A DNA stretch of 64,000 nt from Candidatus Kapaibacterium sp. (GTDB taxonomy: Bacteria > Bacteroidota > Ignavibacteria > Kapaibacteriales > Kapaibacteriaceae): assembly GCA_022842685.1 (NCBI GenBank), contig JALHPC010000001.1, positions 74,905 through 138,904 of the forward strand, given 5' to 3'. Position 1 is the stretch's first letter, and each line of letters begins with the position of its first letter. Shown piece by piece: positions 1 to 10,072 of the stretch. The position numbers were made by a program, and so were the translations under genes. The notes under the pieces are model-generated. The model made no database searches and had not been told where the DNA came from. It worked only from the letters and a program-made list of their open reading frames with translations.

Positions 1-2368
1 CGTGCAAACGACGTGTCAAATAGCCGGCATCGGCCGTTTTGAGAGCCGTATCGGCGAGACCCTTACGAGCACCGTGAGTCGAGATAAAGTATTCAAGGTT
101 GGAAAGGCCTTCCTTGAAGTTCGAGATAATCGGGTTCTCAATCAATTCGGCCGACGACGAACCAGCAGTTTTCTGCGGCTTTGCCATGAGGCCGCGCATT
201 CCTGCAAGCTGACGAATCTGCTCTTTCGAGCCCCGAGCTTGCGAGTCGAGCATCATGTAGAACGTATTGAAACCATCCTTGTGCGACTGGAGCTCGTTGT
301 ATAGCTTGTCGGCAACACGGTTGGTGGCCGTCGACCAGGTATCAATAATCTTGTTGTAGCGCTCACCTTCGGTGATAACACCTGAATGGTAGTACTCTTC
401 GATTTTATCAACGTCGTTTTGGGCCTTATTGATGATATCCTTCTTGGCATCGGGCACAACTACGTCGGCAATCGACACGCTGAGGCCTCCACGCGTGGCA
501 GTGGTAAAGCCGAGTTCCTTTAGCTTGTCGAGGAACTCCACGGTCTTTGCTAGTCCGGCCTTGCGGAAGCACGTAGCAATAATCTGACGTAGGCGCTTCT
601 TCGTTAGAAGCTCGTTGAGATAGCCGATCTCGTTCGGTACAATCTGATTGAAGCGAATGCGACCGATGGTGGTTTCAATCAACTCACCGTCAATACGAAC
701 CTTCACCTTGGCGTGCATGTCGGCGCGGCCAGTGTTGTGTGCAACGATTACTTCGTCGACCGACGAGAAAATCTTGCCTTCACCCTTGGCGCCGGGACGA
801 ATCTTGGTGAGATAGTACGTTCCCAACACCATGTCTTGCGACGGAACCGTGATAGGTTCGCCGTTCTGCGTATGCATGATGTTATGGCTCGACATGATGA
901 GCAACAGCGCTTCGAGCTGTGCTTCATGGCTTAGCGGTACGTGGACCGCCATCTGGTCACCGTCGAAGTCGGCGTTAAACGCAGTCGTAACCAATGGGTG
1001 AAGCTGGATGGCCTTACCTTCGACTAGACGTGGCTGGAAGGCCTGAATTCCTAGGCGGTGCAGCGTAGGAGCGCGGTTGAGCAACACTGGGTGACCGTCG
1101 ATGACCTTTTCGAGGATATCCCACACCTCGGTGGTCTTCTTTTCGACCATCTTTTTGGCGCTCTTGACGGTTTTGCAGTGCCCCCTTTCAATGAGCTTGC
1201 GAATGATAAGGGGTTTGAAGAGCTCGACGGCCATGTCCTTTGGAAGACCGCACTGATGGATAAGCAGTTCTGGACCTACAACGATAACCGAACGACCAGA
1301 GTAGTCGACGCGCTTACCGAGCAGGTTTTGACGGAAGCGGCCAGTCTTACCCTTGAGGGTATCGGCAAGCGACTTCAGAGCGCGTTGCGACTCGCTGCGA
1401 ACACTGCGGCGTGAGTTGTCGAACAGTGCGTCGACGGCCTCTTGAAGCATGCGTTTTTCATTGCGCAGAATCACCTCAGGTGCCTTGATATCGATAAGGC
1501 GCTTGAGACGGTTGTTGCGGATAATGACGCGACGGTAGAGGTCGTTCAAGTCGGATGTTGCAAAGCGACCACCTTCGAGGGGCACCAGAGGGCGCAAATC
1601 AGGCGGAATGACGGGGATGATGTCGAGAACCATCCACTCGGCCTTGTTGGGCTCCTTGCCTTCGCCCGAACGGAAGGCATCAAGAATGCGCAGGCGCTTT
1701 AGCAGGTCGGCGCGCTTCTGCTGCGACATGTCGTCGCGAAGCATCTCGCGTAGACGATAGTATTCTTCGTCGGGCTCAACTCTGCGAAGCAACTCCTTAA
1801 TGGCCTCGCCACCAATCAGAGCGATGAACTTCCGAGGATCCTCGTCGTCCATGTTCCGCTCTTCGGGCTTAAGATTGGCGAGTACTTCCAAGTACTGCTC
1901 TTCGGTAAGAAGGTCCTTGTCCTGCAGCCCTGTAGAACCGGGCTGAATTACAACATAGGATTCATAGTAGACAATACGCTCGACGTCCTTGGTGGGCATC
2001 CCTACAACGCCCGAGATCTTGCTTGGCAAGGAGCGAAGGAACCAGATGTGTACGACGGGCACAGCAAGCATGATGTGACCCATGCGCTCGCGGCGCACAG
2101 ACTTCTGCGTTACTTCCACGCCGCAACGATCGCACACGATACCCTTGTAGCGAATGCGCTTGTACTTACCGCACGCGCACTCCCAGTCACGAATTGGTCC
2201 GAAGATCTTTTCGCAGAAGAGGCCATCCTTTTCAGGACGGAACGAGCGATAATTGATGGTTTCGGGTTTGGTGACTTCGCCGTGCGAACGGTTCAGGATA
2301 TCGTCGGGCGACGAAATGCGCACCGAGATTTGCGAGAAGCCGCGCTTGGGGATGAAATGATACTGCAT
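1..2368 (-). CDS. rpoC: RNA polymerase subunit beta' (3' part cut by window)
   Basis: Catalytic beta' subunit of RNA polymerase, which forms the active-site magnesium centre. The gene reads leftward and runs off the left edge, so about 789 N-terminal residues are present and the rest is missing. Visible hallmarks are the N-terminal zinc finger (CACGKYK then CDRCGVEVT), the clamp/lid region and the absolutely conserved catalytic motif NADFDGDQM near residues 460-470. The start is the ATG beginning [10 protein letters not shown], 50 bases after the rpoB stop, which fits cotranscription in the usual rpoBC order. I see no frameshift or odd residue in the part present. Confidence 0.98.
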   Translation of the reverse strand, partial: MQYHFIPKRGFSQISVRISSPDDILNRSHGEVTKPETINYRSFRPEKDGLFCEKIFGPIRDWECACGKYKRIRYKGIVCDRCGVEVTQKSVRRERMGHIMLAVPVVHIWFLRSLPSKISGVVGMPTKDVERIVYYESYVVIQPGSTGLQDKDLLTEEQYLEVLANLKPEERNMDDEDPRKFIALIGGEAIKELLRRVEPDEEYYRLREMLRDDMSQQKRADLLKRLRILDAFRSGEGKEPNKAEWMVLDIIPVIPPDLRPLVPLEGGRFATSDLNDLYRRVIIRNNRLKRLIDIKAPEVILRNEKRMLQEAVDALFDNSRRSVRSESQRALKSLADTLKGKTGRFRQNLLGKRVDYSGRSVIVVGPELLIHQCGLPKDMAVELFKPLIIRKLIERGHCKTVKSAKKMVEKKTTEVWDILEKVIDGHPVLLNRAPTLHRLGIQAFQPRLVEGKAIQLHPLVTTAFNADFDGDQMAVHVPLSHEAQLEALLLIMSSHNIMHTQNGEPITVPSQDMVLGTYYLTKIRPGAKGEGKIFSSVDEVIVAHNTGRADMHAKVKVRIDGELIETTIGRIRFNQIVPNEIGYLNELLTKKRLRQIIATCFRKAGLAKTVEFLDKLKELGFTTATRGGLSVSIADVVVPDAKKDIINKAQNDVDKIEEYYHSGVITEGERYNKIIDTWSTATNRVADKLYNELQSHKDGFNTFYMMLDSQARGSKEQIRQLAGMRGLMAKPQKTAGSSSAELIENPIISNFKEGLSNLEYFISTHGARKGLADTALKTADAGYLTRRLH

Positions 2369-2418
2369 CGTAACTCCGATGGTGTGTCGTTCTATTTCTT
2401 TGAGTTATCGTTTGGACA

Positions 2419-5400
2419 TCAATCGATGCGAACATCCAAACAGAGACCTTGAAGCTCGCGAACGAGAACGTTGAACGATTCCGGAATATTCGGATTCGGC
2501 ATGTTCTCGCCCTTAACGAGCGATTCGTACATCTTGGCACGGCCTTGCACATCGTCGGACTTGACCGTGATCATTTCCTGGAGCGTGTGAGCGGCCCCGT
2601 ATGCTTCGAGAGCCCACACTTCCATCTCGCCAAGTCGCTGACCACCAAACTGCGCCTTGCCGCCAAGGGGCTGTTGCGTAATAAGAGAATAGGGTCCGAT
2701 CGATCGAGCGTGGATCTTGTCTTCGACAAGGTGTGAGAGCTTAAGCATGTAGATGATGCCAACGGTTACCTCGTTCTCGAACGGCTCGCCTGAGCGGCCA
2801 TCATACAGAACAGTTTTACCGGTTCTTGGCAAGCCGGCTTTCTCTAGGTAATCGCCGACTTGATCCCACGAAGCACCGTCGAAGATTGGCGTGGCAAAAT
2901 GAACGCCAAGCTCGCGAGCAGCCCAACCTAGAGCAGTCTCATAGAGCTGCCCAAGGTTCATACGCGAAGGCACACCAAGTGGGTTGAGTACGATATCGAC
3001 TGGCTTGCCGTTCGGTAGGAACGGCATGTCTTCGGCGGGTACGATCTTCGACACGATGCCCTTGTTGCCGTGGCGGCCGGCCATCTTGTCTCCCACCTGC
3101 AGCTTGCGGCGCTTTGCAACATAGACCTTGGCCATCTGGAGGATGCCCGGCTGAAGTTCGTCACCAGCAGCAATCTTATTGCGCTCGACGCGAGCCTCAT
3201 TCATGATCTCGGCACGGCGCGCAGCGTAATTATCAAGAAGGGCCTTGAGAGTGGCCATGACCTTTTTGTCGGCAACCCAGTCGTTTTCCGTCGAAACCAT
3301 CGATGGTACGAACTGGCCTTGCTCGAACTTCAGTGCAAGGTCGGCCTTGCTGAGCTTCGATCCTGAACGGAAGATAACGGTGTCGTTCGTAGAACGAATA
3401 CCGAGCGAGGCCTCGCCATCGAGAAGCGTACCAATACGCTCAACGCAATCGGCATCGAGAGCGCGTAGGGTTTGCTGTTCACGCTTCGTGATAAGGTCCT
3501 GACGCTTCTTTTCTTCTTGACGGAACTCGGAGTCGCTCGTGAGCACTCGACGGGCAAACAACTTCGTATTGATGATGGTACCCTTTAGACCCGGAGGGGC
3601 CTTGAGCGACACGTCCTTGACGTCGCCTGCCTTATCGCCAAAGATGGCGCGCAGCAGCTTTTCTTCCGGTGTTGGGTCGGTTTCACCCTTCGGCGTGATT
3701 TTGCCGATCAGGATGTCGCCTTCGCGAATCGTAGCGCCGATGCGCACCAGACCGCGATCGTCGAGGTCCTTCGTAGCTTCTTCGCTGACGTTCGGTATTT
3801 CGCGCGTGAACTCTTCCTCGCCTCGCTTGGTGTCGCGCACCTGAAGGGTGTATTCTTCGATGTGGATCGACGTAAAGACGTCTTCGGCCACCATGCGTTC
3901 GCTGATAACGATAGCATCTTCGAAGTTATAGCCACGCCAAGGCATGAAGGCAACCATGACGTTGCGGCCGAGCGCTAGCTCGCCCTGCTCGGTTGATGCA
4001 CCATCGATAATCGGTTGCCCCTTAACGACCTTTTGGCCTTGGGTAACGATTGGGCGATAGTTAATGCACGTATCTTGGTTGGTGCGGTAGAACTTGAGGA
4101 GCGGATAGGTGACAACTTGGTCATCCTTGAAGCTCACTAGACGCTCGGCATCCGTGCGCTTGTCTTCGTAACGAATACGGACAAAATCGCCGCAGACGTA
4201 TTCAACAACGCCAGTACCTTCGGCAAGAATCATGGAGCGTGAGTCGCGGGCTACGCGTGCTTCCATACCGGTTCCAACAACGGGGGCTTCTGGACGAAGC
4301 AGGGGAACCCCTTGGCGTTGCATGTTCGAGCCCATGAGCGCACGGTTGGCGTCATCGTGTTCGAGGAATGGAATAAGCGACGCAGCGGGCGAGGTAATCT
4401 GGTCTGTCGAAATTTCCTTGTACTCGACGTCACTCGGCGGAACAACAACGTAGTCGCCCGACACACGAGCACGCACGGTATCGCCAACAAGTTTTCCGTG
4501 GTTATCGGTAGCCGTGGCCGCAGGAACGATAATCTTGTCTTCTTCCTTGTCGGCAGCGAGGAATTCGATCTCTGTGGTTACAACGCCATTGACAACCTTG
4601 TAGTACGGCGTTTCGATGAAGCCGAACTTGTTGACGCGGGCATGGATAGCCAGCGACGAGATCAGACCGATGTTCGGACCTTCGGGCGTTTCGATGGGGC
4701 ACAGACGACCGTAATGGGTGTAGTGCACGTCGCGGACTTCGAAACCGGCGCGCTCGCGGGTAAGACCACCGGGGCCAAGGGCCGATGTACGACGCTTGTG
4801 GGTGATTTCAGAAAGCGGATTGGTTTGGTCCATGAACTGCGACAGCTGGTTGGTGCCGAAGAACTGGTTGATAACCGACGTAATGGTACGAGCGTTAACG
4901 AGTTCTGCTGGAGTGATGTTCTCGCTATCGCGAACGCTAAGGCGCTCCTTGATTGTACGAGCCATACGGGTTAGACCCAGGTTGAACGTCGACTCAAGCT
5001 GTTCGCCAACGGTACGAACCCGACGGTTGGAAAGGTGGTCGATATCGTCGACAGGAACCTTGCCGTCACGAAGCTCGATAAGGTGCTTAATGATGCATAC
5101 GATGTCGTCGACGGTTAGCGTCGTTACATCGAGCGGCACATTCATGTTCAACTTCTCGTTGATACGGTATCGACCAACGACGCCTAAGTCGTAGCGCTTC
5201 GGGTTAAAGAAGAGCTTTTCGAGAAGGCCCCAAGCGGTGTCGATGTCAGGTGGATCGGACGAACGCAACTGGCGATAAATGCTCTCGAGAGCGTCTTCGC
5301 GCGTACGTGTCACGTCCTTTACGAGGGTCTTTGCGATGATTGGTTCATCGTTCGGATTCTCGTACTTATACAGCTTGATCGACTCGAGGCCGCTATCGCG

Positions 5401-6243
5401 CAGAATGACGTACAGATCTTCGGTAAGGATGTTGTCACGTGTGGCGATGATTTCGCCGGTGTTCATGTCGATGGTATCGGCTGCAACGCGGCGTCCAAGG
5501 TGATCTTGCGTGATGTCGGTAATCTGCACATCCTCGGCAAGGTCAAAAAGTGCTAGCAAGTCTTCATCGCTAGAATAGCCCAATGCGCGCAGCAGCGTTG
5601 TCACGGGAAACTTCTTCTTGCGGTCGATATAGGCATACATCACGTCGTGGATGTCGGTGGTAAACTCTACCCACGACCCCTTGAACGGAATGATTCGCGC
5701 TGAGAAGATCTTTGTTCCGTTCGGGTGAATGGCATCATCAAAGAAGGCACCTGGCGAGCGGTGTAGCTGGGCCACAACAACGCGCTCGGCGCCGTTGATG
5801 ATAAAGGTACCACGAGGCGTCATCGCAGGGATGTTGCCAAGGTAAACCTCTTGTTCGATGGCCTCAATGTAGTCTTCCGAACTCGGATCGGCCTTCGACG
5901 AAAGGCGCAGGCGTGCCTTCAGCGTCTTGGCATACGTAAGCTCTCGCTCGCGGCACTCCTCTTCGGTGTACTTTGGCTTTTCGACATAGTAGTCGAGGAA
6001 GCTCAACTCGTAGATGCCCGAGTTGTCTTCGATCGGAAAGTTATTCTCGAAGGCACGCTGCAGTCCAAGCGGACGCCGCTCATCGGCGGCTACGTCCTCC
6101 TGGATGAACTCGTGAAACGAGTCGATTTGAATACCGAGTAGGTCTGGGTACAGCACCTCGTGCTCGGCCCTCGAAAACGACACGCGATTGCGCAGCCGTA
6201 CGAGTGGCATGGTGTAGAGACTAGTGTCCTGTGGTCCGTTCAT
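2419..6243 (-). CDS. rpoB: RNA polymerase subunit beta
   Basis: Second large catalytic subunit of RNA polymerase, 1274 residues, a normal length for Bacteroidota. The rifampicin pocket (about residues 455-500) reads SQLSQFMDQ-like, then THKRRTSALGPGGL, then RPIVTQG-type motifs further on. The residues usually mutated in resistance (D of FMDQ, H of THKRR, S of TSALG) are wild type, so a rifampicin-sensitive enzyme is expected (inference). The C-terminal part has the GDKMAGRHGNKG motif. The start ATG at 6243 gives MNGPQDTS; an internal ATG 11 codons later is an alternative. The gene follows rplL after a 203-base gap holding a hairpin. Confidence 0.98.
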   Translation of the reverse strand: MNGPQDTSLYTMPLVRLRNRVSFSRAEHEVLYPDLLGIQIDSFHEFIQEDVAADERRPLGLQRAFENNFPIEDNSGIYELSFLDYYVEKPKYTEEECRERELTYAKTLKARLRLSSKADPSSEDYIEAIEQEVYLGNIPAMTPRGTFIINGAERVVVAQLHRSPGAFFDDAIHPNGTKIFSARIIPFKGSWVEFTTDIHDVMYAYIDRKKKFPVTTLLRALGYSSDEDLLALFDLAEDVQITDITQDHLGRRVAADTIDMNTGEIIATRDNILTEDLYVILRDSGLESIKLYKYENPNDEPIIAKTLVKDVTRTREDALESIYRQLRSSDPPDIDTAWGLLEKLFFNPKRYDLGVVGRYRINEKLNMNVPLDVTTLTVDDIVCIIKHLIELRDGKVPVDDIDHLSNRRVRTVGEQLESTFNLGLTRMARTIKERLSVRDSENITPAELVNARTITSVINQFFGTNQLSQFMDQTNPLSEITHKRRTSALGPGGLTRERAGFEVRDVHYTHYGRLCPIETPEGPNIGLISSLAIHARVNKFGFIETPYYKVVNGVVTTEIEFLAADKEEDKIIVPAATATDNHGKLVGDTVRARVSGDYVVVPPSDVEYKEISTDQITSPAASLIPFLEHDDANRALMGSNMQRQGVPLLRPEAPVVGTGMEARVARDSRSMILAEGTGVVEYVCGDFVRIRYEDKRTDAERLVSFKDDQVVTYPLLKFYRTNQDTCINYRPIVTQGQKVVKGQPIIDGASTEQGELALGRNVMVAFMPWRGYNFEDAIVISERMVAEDVFTSIHIEEYTLQVRDTKRGEEEFTREIPNVSEEATKDLDDRGLVRIGATIREGDILIGKITPKGETDPTPEEKLLRAIFGDKAGDVKDVSLKAPPGLKGTIINTKLFARRVLTSDSEFRQEEKKRQDLITKREQQTLRALDADCVERIGTLLDGEASLGIRSTNDTVIFRSGSKLSKADLALKFEQGQFVPSMVSTENDWVADKKVMATLKALLDNYAARRAEIMNEARVERNKIAAGDELQPGILQMAKVYVAKRRKLQVGDKMAGRHGNKGIVSKIVPAEDMPFLPNGKPVDIVLNPLGVPSRMNLGQLYETALGWAARELGVHFATPIFDGASWDQVGDYLEKAGLPRTGKTVLYDGRSGEPFENEVTVGIIYMLKLSHLVEDKIHARSIGPYSLITQQPLGGKAQFGGQRLGEMEVWALEAYGAAHTLQEMITVKSDDVQGRAKMYESLVKGENMPNPNIPESFNVLVRELQGLCLDVRID

Positions 6244-6381
6244 AGAAGCTCCCGAAAGCGCTCAAAAACAAAGGATTTTTCGATCGACGGGCAGCATGGC
6301 ACGACGGTCGAAAAACCCTTCAGAAACTGATGCGATGGTATGTTGTTCAATGGTTGGCGTGCGTAGGTGGAGGCAGCGCAG

Positions 6382-6424
6382 AAAAACGACGACGCCCGGA
6401 ACGCCTCGTTTGAGGCATTCCGGG
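6382..6424 (-). terminator. Attenuator-like hairpin between rplL and rpoB
   Basis: On the minus strand a 13-bp stem (6424-6412 pairing with 6407-6395, one A/C mismatch) closes on a 4-base loop. It is followed after about 8 bases by a run of five U at 6386-6382. The stem is very stable but the U-run is displaced, which suits partial termination. E. coli has a partial terminator in the same rplL-rpoB gap that sets ribosomal protein to polymerase ratios; the equivalent role here is inference. Confidence 0.65.
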
Positions 6425-6446
6425 GTCGAAACAACGTTATCGATAC

Positions 6447-6827
6447 TTACTTGAGCGTGACCTTTGCACCGGCCTCTTCGAGCTTCTTCTTGAGAGCTTC
6501 TGCGTCGGCCTTTGGTTGTGCTTCCTTCACGATCTTTGGTGCGCCTTCAACAAGATCCTTGGCTTCCTTGAGGCCAAGGCCGGTAACTTCGCGAACGACC
6601 TTGATAACGTTGAGCTTCTGTGCTCCACCGTCGGTAAGTTCGACGTCGAATTCCGTCTTCTCTTCGGCTGCAGCAGCGGCAGGAGCGCCAGGCATGGCAC
6701 CAGCCATCATAACTGGAGCAGCAGCTGAAACACCGAACTTGTCTTCGAGGGCCTTCTTGAGTTCGGCTGCTTCGACAAGCGTAAGGGCGCCAATCTTTTC
6801 TACGAGTTCTTCAACGATTGCTGACAT
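6447..6827 (-). CDS. rplL: 50S ribosomal protein L7/L12
   Basis: Stalk protein of the large ribosomal subunit that recruits translation factors, 126 residues, the normal length. The N-terminal dimerisation helix ([30 protein letters not shown]) is followed by an Ala/Gly/Pro-rich hinge (residues about 38-55). The compact C-terminal factor-binding domain has [12 protein letters not shown] and [15 protein letters not shown]. The gene is 35 bases downstream of rplJ, and the hairpin in the following gap separates it from rpoB. Confidence 0.98.
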   Translation of the reverse strand: MSAIVEELVEKIGALTLVEAAELKKALEDKFGVSAAAPVMMAGAMPGAPAAAAAEEKTEFDVELTDGGAQKLNVIKVVREVTGLGLKEAKDLVEGAPKIVKEAQPKADAEALKKKLEEAGAKVTLK

Positions 6828-6862
6828 GTGTGTGTCCTGAAAGTATTGTGTTCAAAAAAACG

Positions 6863-7387
6863 TTACGCCGCCTTCTTTTTGGCGACTTCTTCGATGAGTG
6901 AGGCAACATCGCGCATGACTGCGTTGATGCTTCCCACGATACCAGTAATTGGTGCATGAACGCTGCCAGCGATGGCGGCAATCATGTCCTCGCGAGTCGG
7001 CAACTCGCTCACCGTCTTTAGTTGCGATCCGTCGAACACCTGTCCTTCAACCACGGCATACTTCAACTTGGGCTTCTCACCCTTCTCGAAGAATTGTCGA
7101 ATGATCTTAGCAGGGGCAATAGGATCGGAACCACCAAAGATGAGCGCCGTCTGTCCCGCCAGCTTCTTCTTGTCGAACTCGTAGCCTCCAACCTCGGCAA
7201 GAGCGCGCACGATGAGGGTGTTCTTAGCAACCCGCATCGAGACGTTCTTGGTGCGCAATTCGGCACGCAGTTTTTGATCCTGCGCTACCGTCATGCCGGT
7301 GAAGTCTACGAAGTACAGACTCGAAGCCGAGCGAATCGACTCGACGAGCTCGGCCACTACGGCCGTCGTGTGTTCCTTCGTTACCAT
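6863..7387 (-). CDS. rplJ: 50S ribosomal protein L10
   Basis: Base of the ribosomal stalk that holds L7/L12 dimers, 174 residues. The N-terminus (MVTKEHTTAVVAELVESI), the FTGMTVAQDQKLRAELR region and the C-terminal helix that binds L12 (ITGIVGSINAVMRDVASLIEEV) are as expected for the family. In many bacteria L10 bound to L12 represses its own mRNA by binding the leader just upstream. The 118-base gap between rplA and rplJ is where such a site would lie. Confidence 0.97.
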   Translation of the reverse strand: MVTKEHTTAVVAELVESIRSASSLYFVDFTGMTVAQDQKLRAELRTKNVSMRVAKNTLIVRALAEVGGYEFDKKKLAGQTALIFGGSDPIAPAKIIRQFFEKGEKPKLKYAVVEGQVFDGSQLKTVSELPTREDMIAAIAGSVHAPITGIVGSINAVMRDVASLIEEVAKKKAA

Positions 7388-7505
7388 AACTCCAATGTGT
7401 AGTGTGGTTCCCCTCCCCTCAACAGCGATGTTGCCATCACCATTAGAAGCGTGAGGTTATGGGGCAATGCGTAATAGTCGTAAAGATGATAGTGGACCAA
7501 AAGGC
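7388..7505 (-). promoter_or_regulatory. rplJ leader, candidate L10 autoregulatory region
   Basis: A 118-base untranslated stretch lies between rplA and rplJ inside an otherwise compact operon. On the minus strand it contains a purine-rich GAGGGGAGGGGAA run ahead of the rplJ ribosome binding site GGAG. Many bacteria carry an L10-binding leader here. I did not identify a convincing kink-turn, so the assignment rests on position only. Confidence 0.3.
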
Positions 7506-8204
7506 TTATGTGTCGGCGCCAACGCTGTGAGCGTCAACCTTGACAGACGGCCCCATGGTCGAGCTGAATGATACGCTCTTGACGTACTTGCCCTTTGCCG
7601 TAGCTGGCTTGGCACGTACGACGGTCTGGATGAACGTTTGAACGTTGTCGGCCAACTTCGCCGCATCAAACGAACACTTGCCAACCGAAGCGTGAATGTT
7701 TCCGGCCTTGTCAACGCGGAATTCGATCTTACCGGCCTTGACTTCGTTAACGGCCTTGGCAACGTCGAACGTAACAGTGCCACTCTTCGGATTCGGCATC
7801 AAACCGCGAGGTCCAAGGACGCGGCCCAGCTTACCGACTTCGCCCATCACGTCCGGAGTGGCAATGATGATGTCGATGTCGGCCCAGCCGCCTTGAAGCT
7901 TCTCAATGTACTCGGCAAAGCCGGCGTGATCTGCTCCGGCCTCGAGTGCCTCTTTGTCCTTCGGCGACTTGGCAAGCACGAGCACTCGCACGCTCTTACC
8001 CGTTCCGTGAGGGAGCGACACCGTGCCGCGCACAAGCTGATCGGCCTTCCGTGGGTCTACTCCAAGGTTCATCGCGATGTCGAACGATTCGTCGAACTTC
8101 GCTGTAGCGTTCTTCTTCACACGGTCGATTGCCGCCTTGAAGTCGAACGTCGTGTCGCGGTCGTACGTCTTTACTAACGCCGCGTATCGCTTTCCGCCTG
8201 CCAT
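7506..8204 (-). CDS. rplA: 50S ribosomal protein L1
   Basis: L1 protuberance protein of the large subunit, 232 residues, standard length. It guides deacylated tRNA out of the E site and commonly represses the L11-L1 mRNA. Family features seen are [25 protein letters not shown] in the first third, the central [18 protein letters not shown] region with [12 protein letters not shown], and the C-terminal [10 protein letters not shown]. It follows rplK by 85 bases on the minus strand. Confidence 0.98.
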   Translation of the reverse strand: MAGGKRYAALVKTYDRDTTFDFKAAIDRVKKNATAKFDESFDIAMNLGVDPRKADQLVRGTVSLPHGTGKSVRVLVLAKSPKDKEALEAGADHAGFAEYIEKLQGGWADIDIIIATPDVMGEVGKLGRVLGPRGLMPNPKSGTVTFDVAKAVNEVKAGKIEFRVDKAGNIHASVGKCSFDAAKLADNVQTFIQTVVRAKPATAKGKYVKSVSFSSTMGPSVKVDAHSVGADT

Positions 8205-8289
8205 GATGTTTCCTTTGATTCGTTGTACCAGCGGCTTGCTACCAAGCCTCCAACGTTGAATGAAAATTCGAAATTGTTGCGTAGAACGC

Positions 8290-8715
8290 TTAGCCGTCTA
8301 CCGTGATACCCATCGAACGCGCCGTACCTGCAATCATGCTTACAGCACTTTCCATGGTGGTGCAATTCAAATCGGCCATCTTAATCTTGGCGATTTCCTC
8401 AAGCTGGGCCGTCGTAACCTTGCCCACCTTAATCTTGTTCGATGCCGCCGAACCACTGCTGATGCCGGCTGCCTTCAAGAGCAATACCGGCGCCGGTGGC
8501 GACTTGATTTCGAACGTGAAGGACTTGTCGCTGTAAAACGTGACCACCACCGGCAGGATCGTTCCCTGCTGCTTGGCCGTCTTGGCGTTGAACTGCTTGA
8601 CGAATTCCATACCGGGCAAACCACGCTGACCGAATGCCGGACCTACCGGCGGTGCCATCGTGGCCTCTCCAGCCTTGAGCTGGAGCTTGAACAGGCCCAT
8701 TACTTTTTTTGCCAT
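8290..8715 (-). CDS. rplK: 50S ribosomal protein L11
   Basis: GTPase-centre protein of the large subunit, 141 residues. The N-terminal domain has [20 protein letters not shown] and the RNA-binding C-terminal domain ends [10 protein letters not shown], both typical. It starts [10 protein letters not shown]. The gene lies between nusG (73 bases upstream, with a hairpin in the gap) and rplA, the universal order for this operon. Confidence 0.98.
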   Translation of the reverse strand: MAKKVMGLFKLQLKAGEATMAPPVGPAFGQRGLPGMEFVKQFNAKTAKQQGTILPVVVTFYSDKSFTFEIKSPPAPVLLLKAAGISSGSAASNKIKVGKVTTAQLEEIAKIKMADLNCTTMESAVSMIAGTARSMGITVDG

Positions 8716-8755
8716 TGCGCTACTCTACCTAAAGTGATCGGTTCGCGGTACGATC

Positions 8756-8776
8756 GCCGCCCCACCGTGGGACGGC
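8756..8776 (-). other. GC-rich hairpin between nusG and rplK
   Basis: A nearly perfect inverted repeat, GCCGCCCCAC and GTGGGACGGC on the plus strand with one base between, folds as an 8-bp stem with a 5-base loop. No U-run follows, so it is not an intrinsic terminator. In E. coli the L11 leader carries the L1 repressor site; this hairpin occupies that position, but I cannot match it to the L1-binding consensus. Confidence 0.35.
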
Positions 8777-8788
8777 TCCCGACTCCCG

Positions 8789-9370
8789 TCAATGATTTTC
8801 TGGTTCAACTTGGTGGAAGTCCAATTCGATCGGCGTTTTGCGCCCAAGAATTCCAACTTCTACCTTCAACTTCTGCTTCTCAATATTTACTTCCTTCACC
8901 GTGCCCGAGAAGTTTGCAAAGGGGCCCTCGATTACCTTGACAGGGTCTCCCTCGCGGAAACTTGTCTCGACGGTCGTGACGTCCTTGCGCTCTTCTACCC
9001 GACCCCGTATGCGGTCCACTTCGTCCTTCTGCAAGGCCTGTGGCTCGGTCTTCGTTCCAACAAAGCTCACAATCGACGGCAACGACAAGATAATCTCCTT
9101 GAGACGCTTGTCCAATGCAGGCGTGACTTCAATCAGAATGTAGCCCGGCAGGAAGTTCTTTACCTTGGTGCGGCGCTTACCGTTACGCACCTCAAACACG
9201 GTCTCGGTTGGAATGACGATGGACACCACGCGATGCTCCATACCAACACGAACCATCTCTTGCTCAATGGCCGTCTTGACCTTGGCTTCATGGCTCGTAA
9301 AAGTTCGGATGGCGTACCACTTCGTTTGTTCAGCTGTGGTTGCCTGTGGTTGTTCCGGCGTCATGCTCAT
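8789..9370 (-). CDS. nusG: Transcription termination/antitermination factor NusG
   Basis: Elongation factor that binds the clamp of RNA polymerase and couples it to ribosomes or Rho, 193 residues. The N-terminal NGN domain begins KWYAIRTFTSHEAKVKTAIE. The C-terminal KOW domain contains FREGDPVKVIEGPFANFSG and ends PIELDFHQVEPE. The start is MSMTPEQ, with a second ATG two codons later. It is 17 bases downstream of secE. Confidence 0.97.
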   Translation of the reverse strand: MSMTPEQPQATTAEQTKWYAIRTFTSHEAKVKTAIEQEMVRVGMEHRVVSIVIPTETVFEVRNGKRRTKVKNFLPGYILIEVTPALDKRLKEIILSLPSIVSFVGTKTEPQALQKDEVDRIRGRVEERKDVTTVETSFREGDPVKVIEGPFANFSGTVKEVNIEKQKLKVEVGILGRKTPIELDFHQVEPENH

Positions 9371-9387
9371 CGTAGATTCCGCGGTGA

Positions 9388-9570
9388 TCAGTAGATAAGA
9401 CTCATGACTTGCGACATCGCGAAGTCAATGATGGCAACGATGCCCGTGATGAGTAGCGTAGCCACAATCACTACGATAGTGCTCTGACGGAGCTTCTCCT
9501 TGTCCGGCCACGACACCTTCTTCATCTCCTTCGAGACGTCGTTGATGAATGCCTTCGTTTGTACGATCAT
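9388..9570 (-). CDS. secE: Protein translocase subunit SecE
   Basis: Small essential subunit of the SecYEG translocon, 60 residues, the short single-helix type. The start ATG (MIVQTKAFINDV) has a ribosome binding site AGGAG just upstream; the longer open frame upstream is tRNA sequence. The conserved amphipathic helix EMKKVSWPDKEKL is followed by one membrane segment (about residues 27-55). It sits between tRNA-Trp and nusG. Confidence 0.97.
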   Translation of the reverse strand: MIVQTKAFINDVSKEMKKVSWPDKEKLRQSTIVVIVATLLITGIVAIIDFAMSQVMSLIY

Positions 9571-9592
9571 GAATATTCTCCTGAATCGATTG

Positions 9593-9665
9593 CACGGGCG
9601 GCAGGACTTGAACCCGCAGCCTGCGGTTTTGGAGACCGCTGCTCTACCAGTTGAGCTACACCCGT
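9593..9665 (-). tRNA. tRNA-Trp (anticodon CCA)
   Basis: A 73-base cloverleaf on the minus strand. The acceptor stem pairs A1-G7 with C66-U72 and the discriminator is G. The anticodon loop reads CUCCAAA with anticodon CCA, and the T arm has GGGUUCAAGUCC. The 3' CCA is not encoded. It is the last of four tRNAs and is 22 bases ahead of secE. Confidence 0.97.
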
Positions 9666-9681
9666 TTGGTTGTTGCCGTCG

Positions 9682-9754
9682 AGCTGATGACCGGGATTGA
9701 ACCGGTGACCTCCACCTTACCAAGGTGGTGCTCTACCAACTGAGCTACATCAGC
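9682..9754 (-). tRNA. tRNA-Thr (anticodon GGT)
   Basis: A 73-base cloverleaf on the minus strand. The acceptor GCTGATG pairs with CATCAGC, the discriminator is U, the D arm is AGCTCAGTTGGTAGAGC and the anticodon GGT lies in the loop UUGGUAA. The 3' CCA is not encoded. It lies 16 bases upstream of tRNA-Trp. Confidence 0.97.
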
Positions 9755-9872
9755 GTGTCTTCCGCAATGCCCACAAATCTTTTCAATCGCCACTAAAGCG
9801 ACAAATCGGTTTGAAGACACCCCAACCCTTCGAGCCAAACACATGGCAAGGCCCGTAGGGTTGAACACTTCG

Positions 9873-9945
9873 AGCGGGAGACGAGACTCGAACTCGCGAC
9901 CAACAGCTTGGAAGGCTGTGACTCTACCAACTGAGTTACTCCCGC
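9873..9945 (-). tRNA. tRNA-Gly (anticodon TCC)
   Basis: A 73-base cloverleaf on the minus strand. The acceptor GCGGGAG pairs with CTCCCGC, the discriminator is U, the anticodon TCC lies in the loop CUUCCAA and the T loop is UUCGAGU. The 3' CCA is not encoded. The 118 bases between it and tRNA-Thr contain no gene I can support. Confidence 0.97.
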
Positions 9946-9975
9946 ACGATGCCACATCAGCACCGCTATGTGTCG

Positions 9976-10057
9976 TGGGCAGGGAAGGATTCGAACCTCC
10001 GAAGGCGTAGCCAGCAGATTTACAGTCTGCCCTCGTTGACCGCTTGAGTACCTGCCC
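9976..10057 (-). tRNA. tRNA-Tyr (anticodon GTA)
   Basis: An 82-base class II tRNA with a long variable arm, on the minus strand. The acceptor GGGCAGG pairs with CCTGCCC, the discriminator is A and the anticodon GTA lies in the loop CUGUAAA. The 3' CCA is not encoded. It is the first gene of the operon, about 16 bases after the promoter box. Confidence 0.97.
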
Positions 10058-10072
10058 GGACGATAGAGCCTG

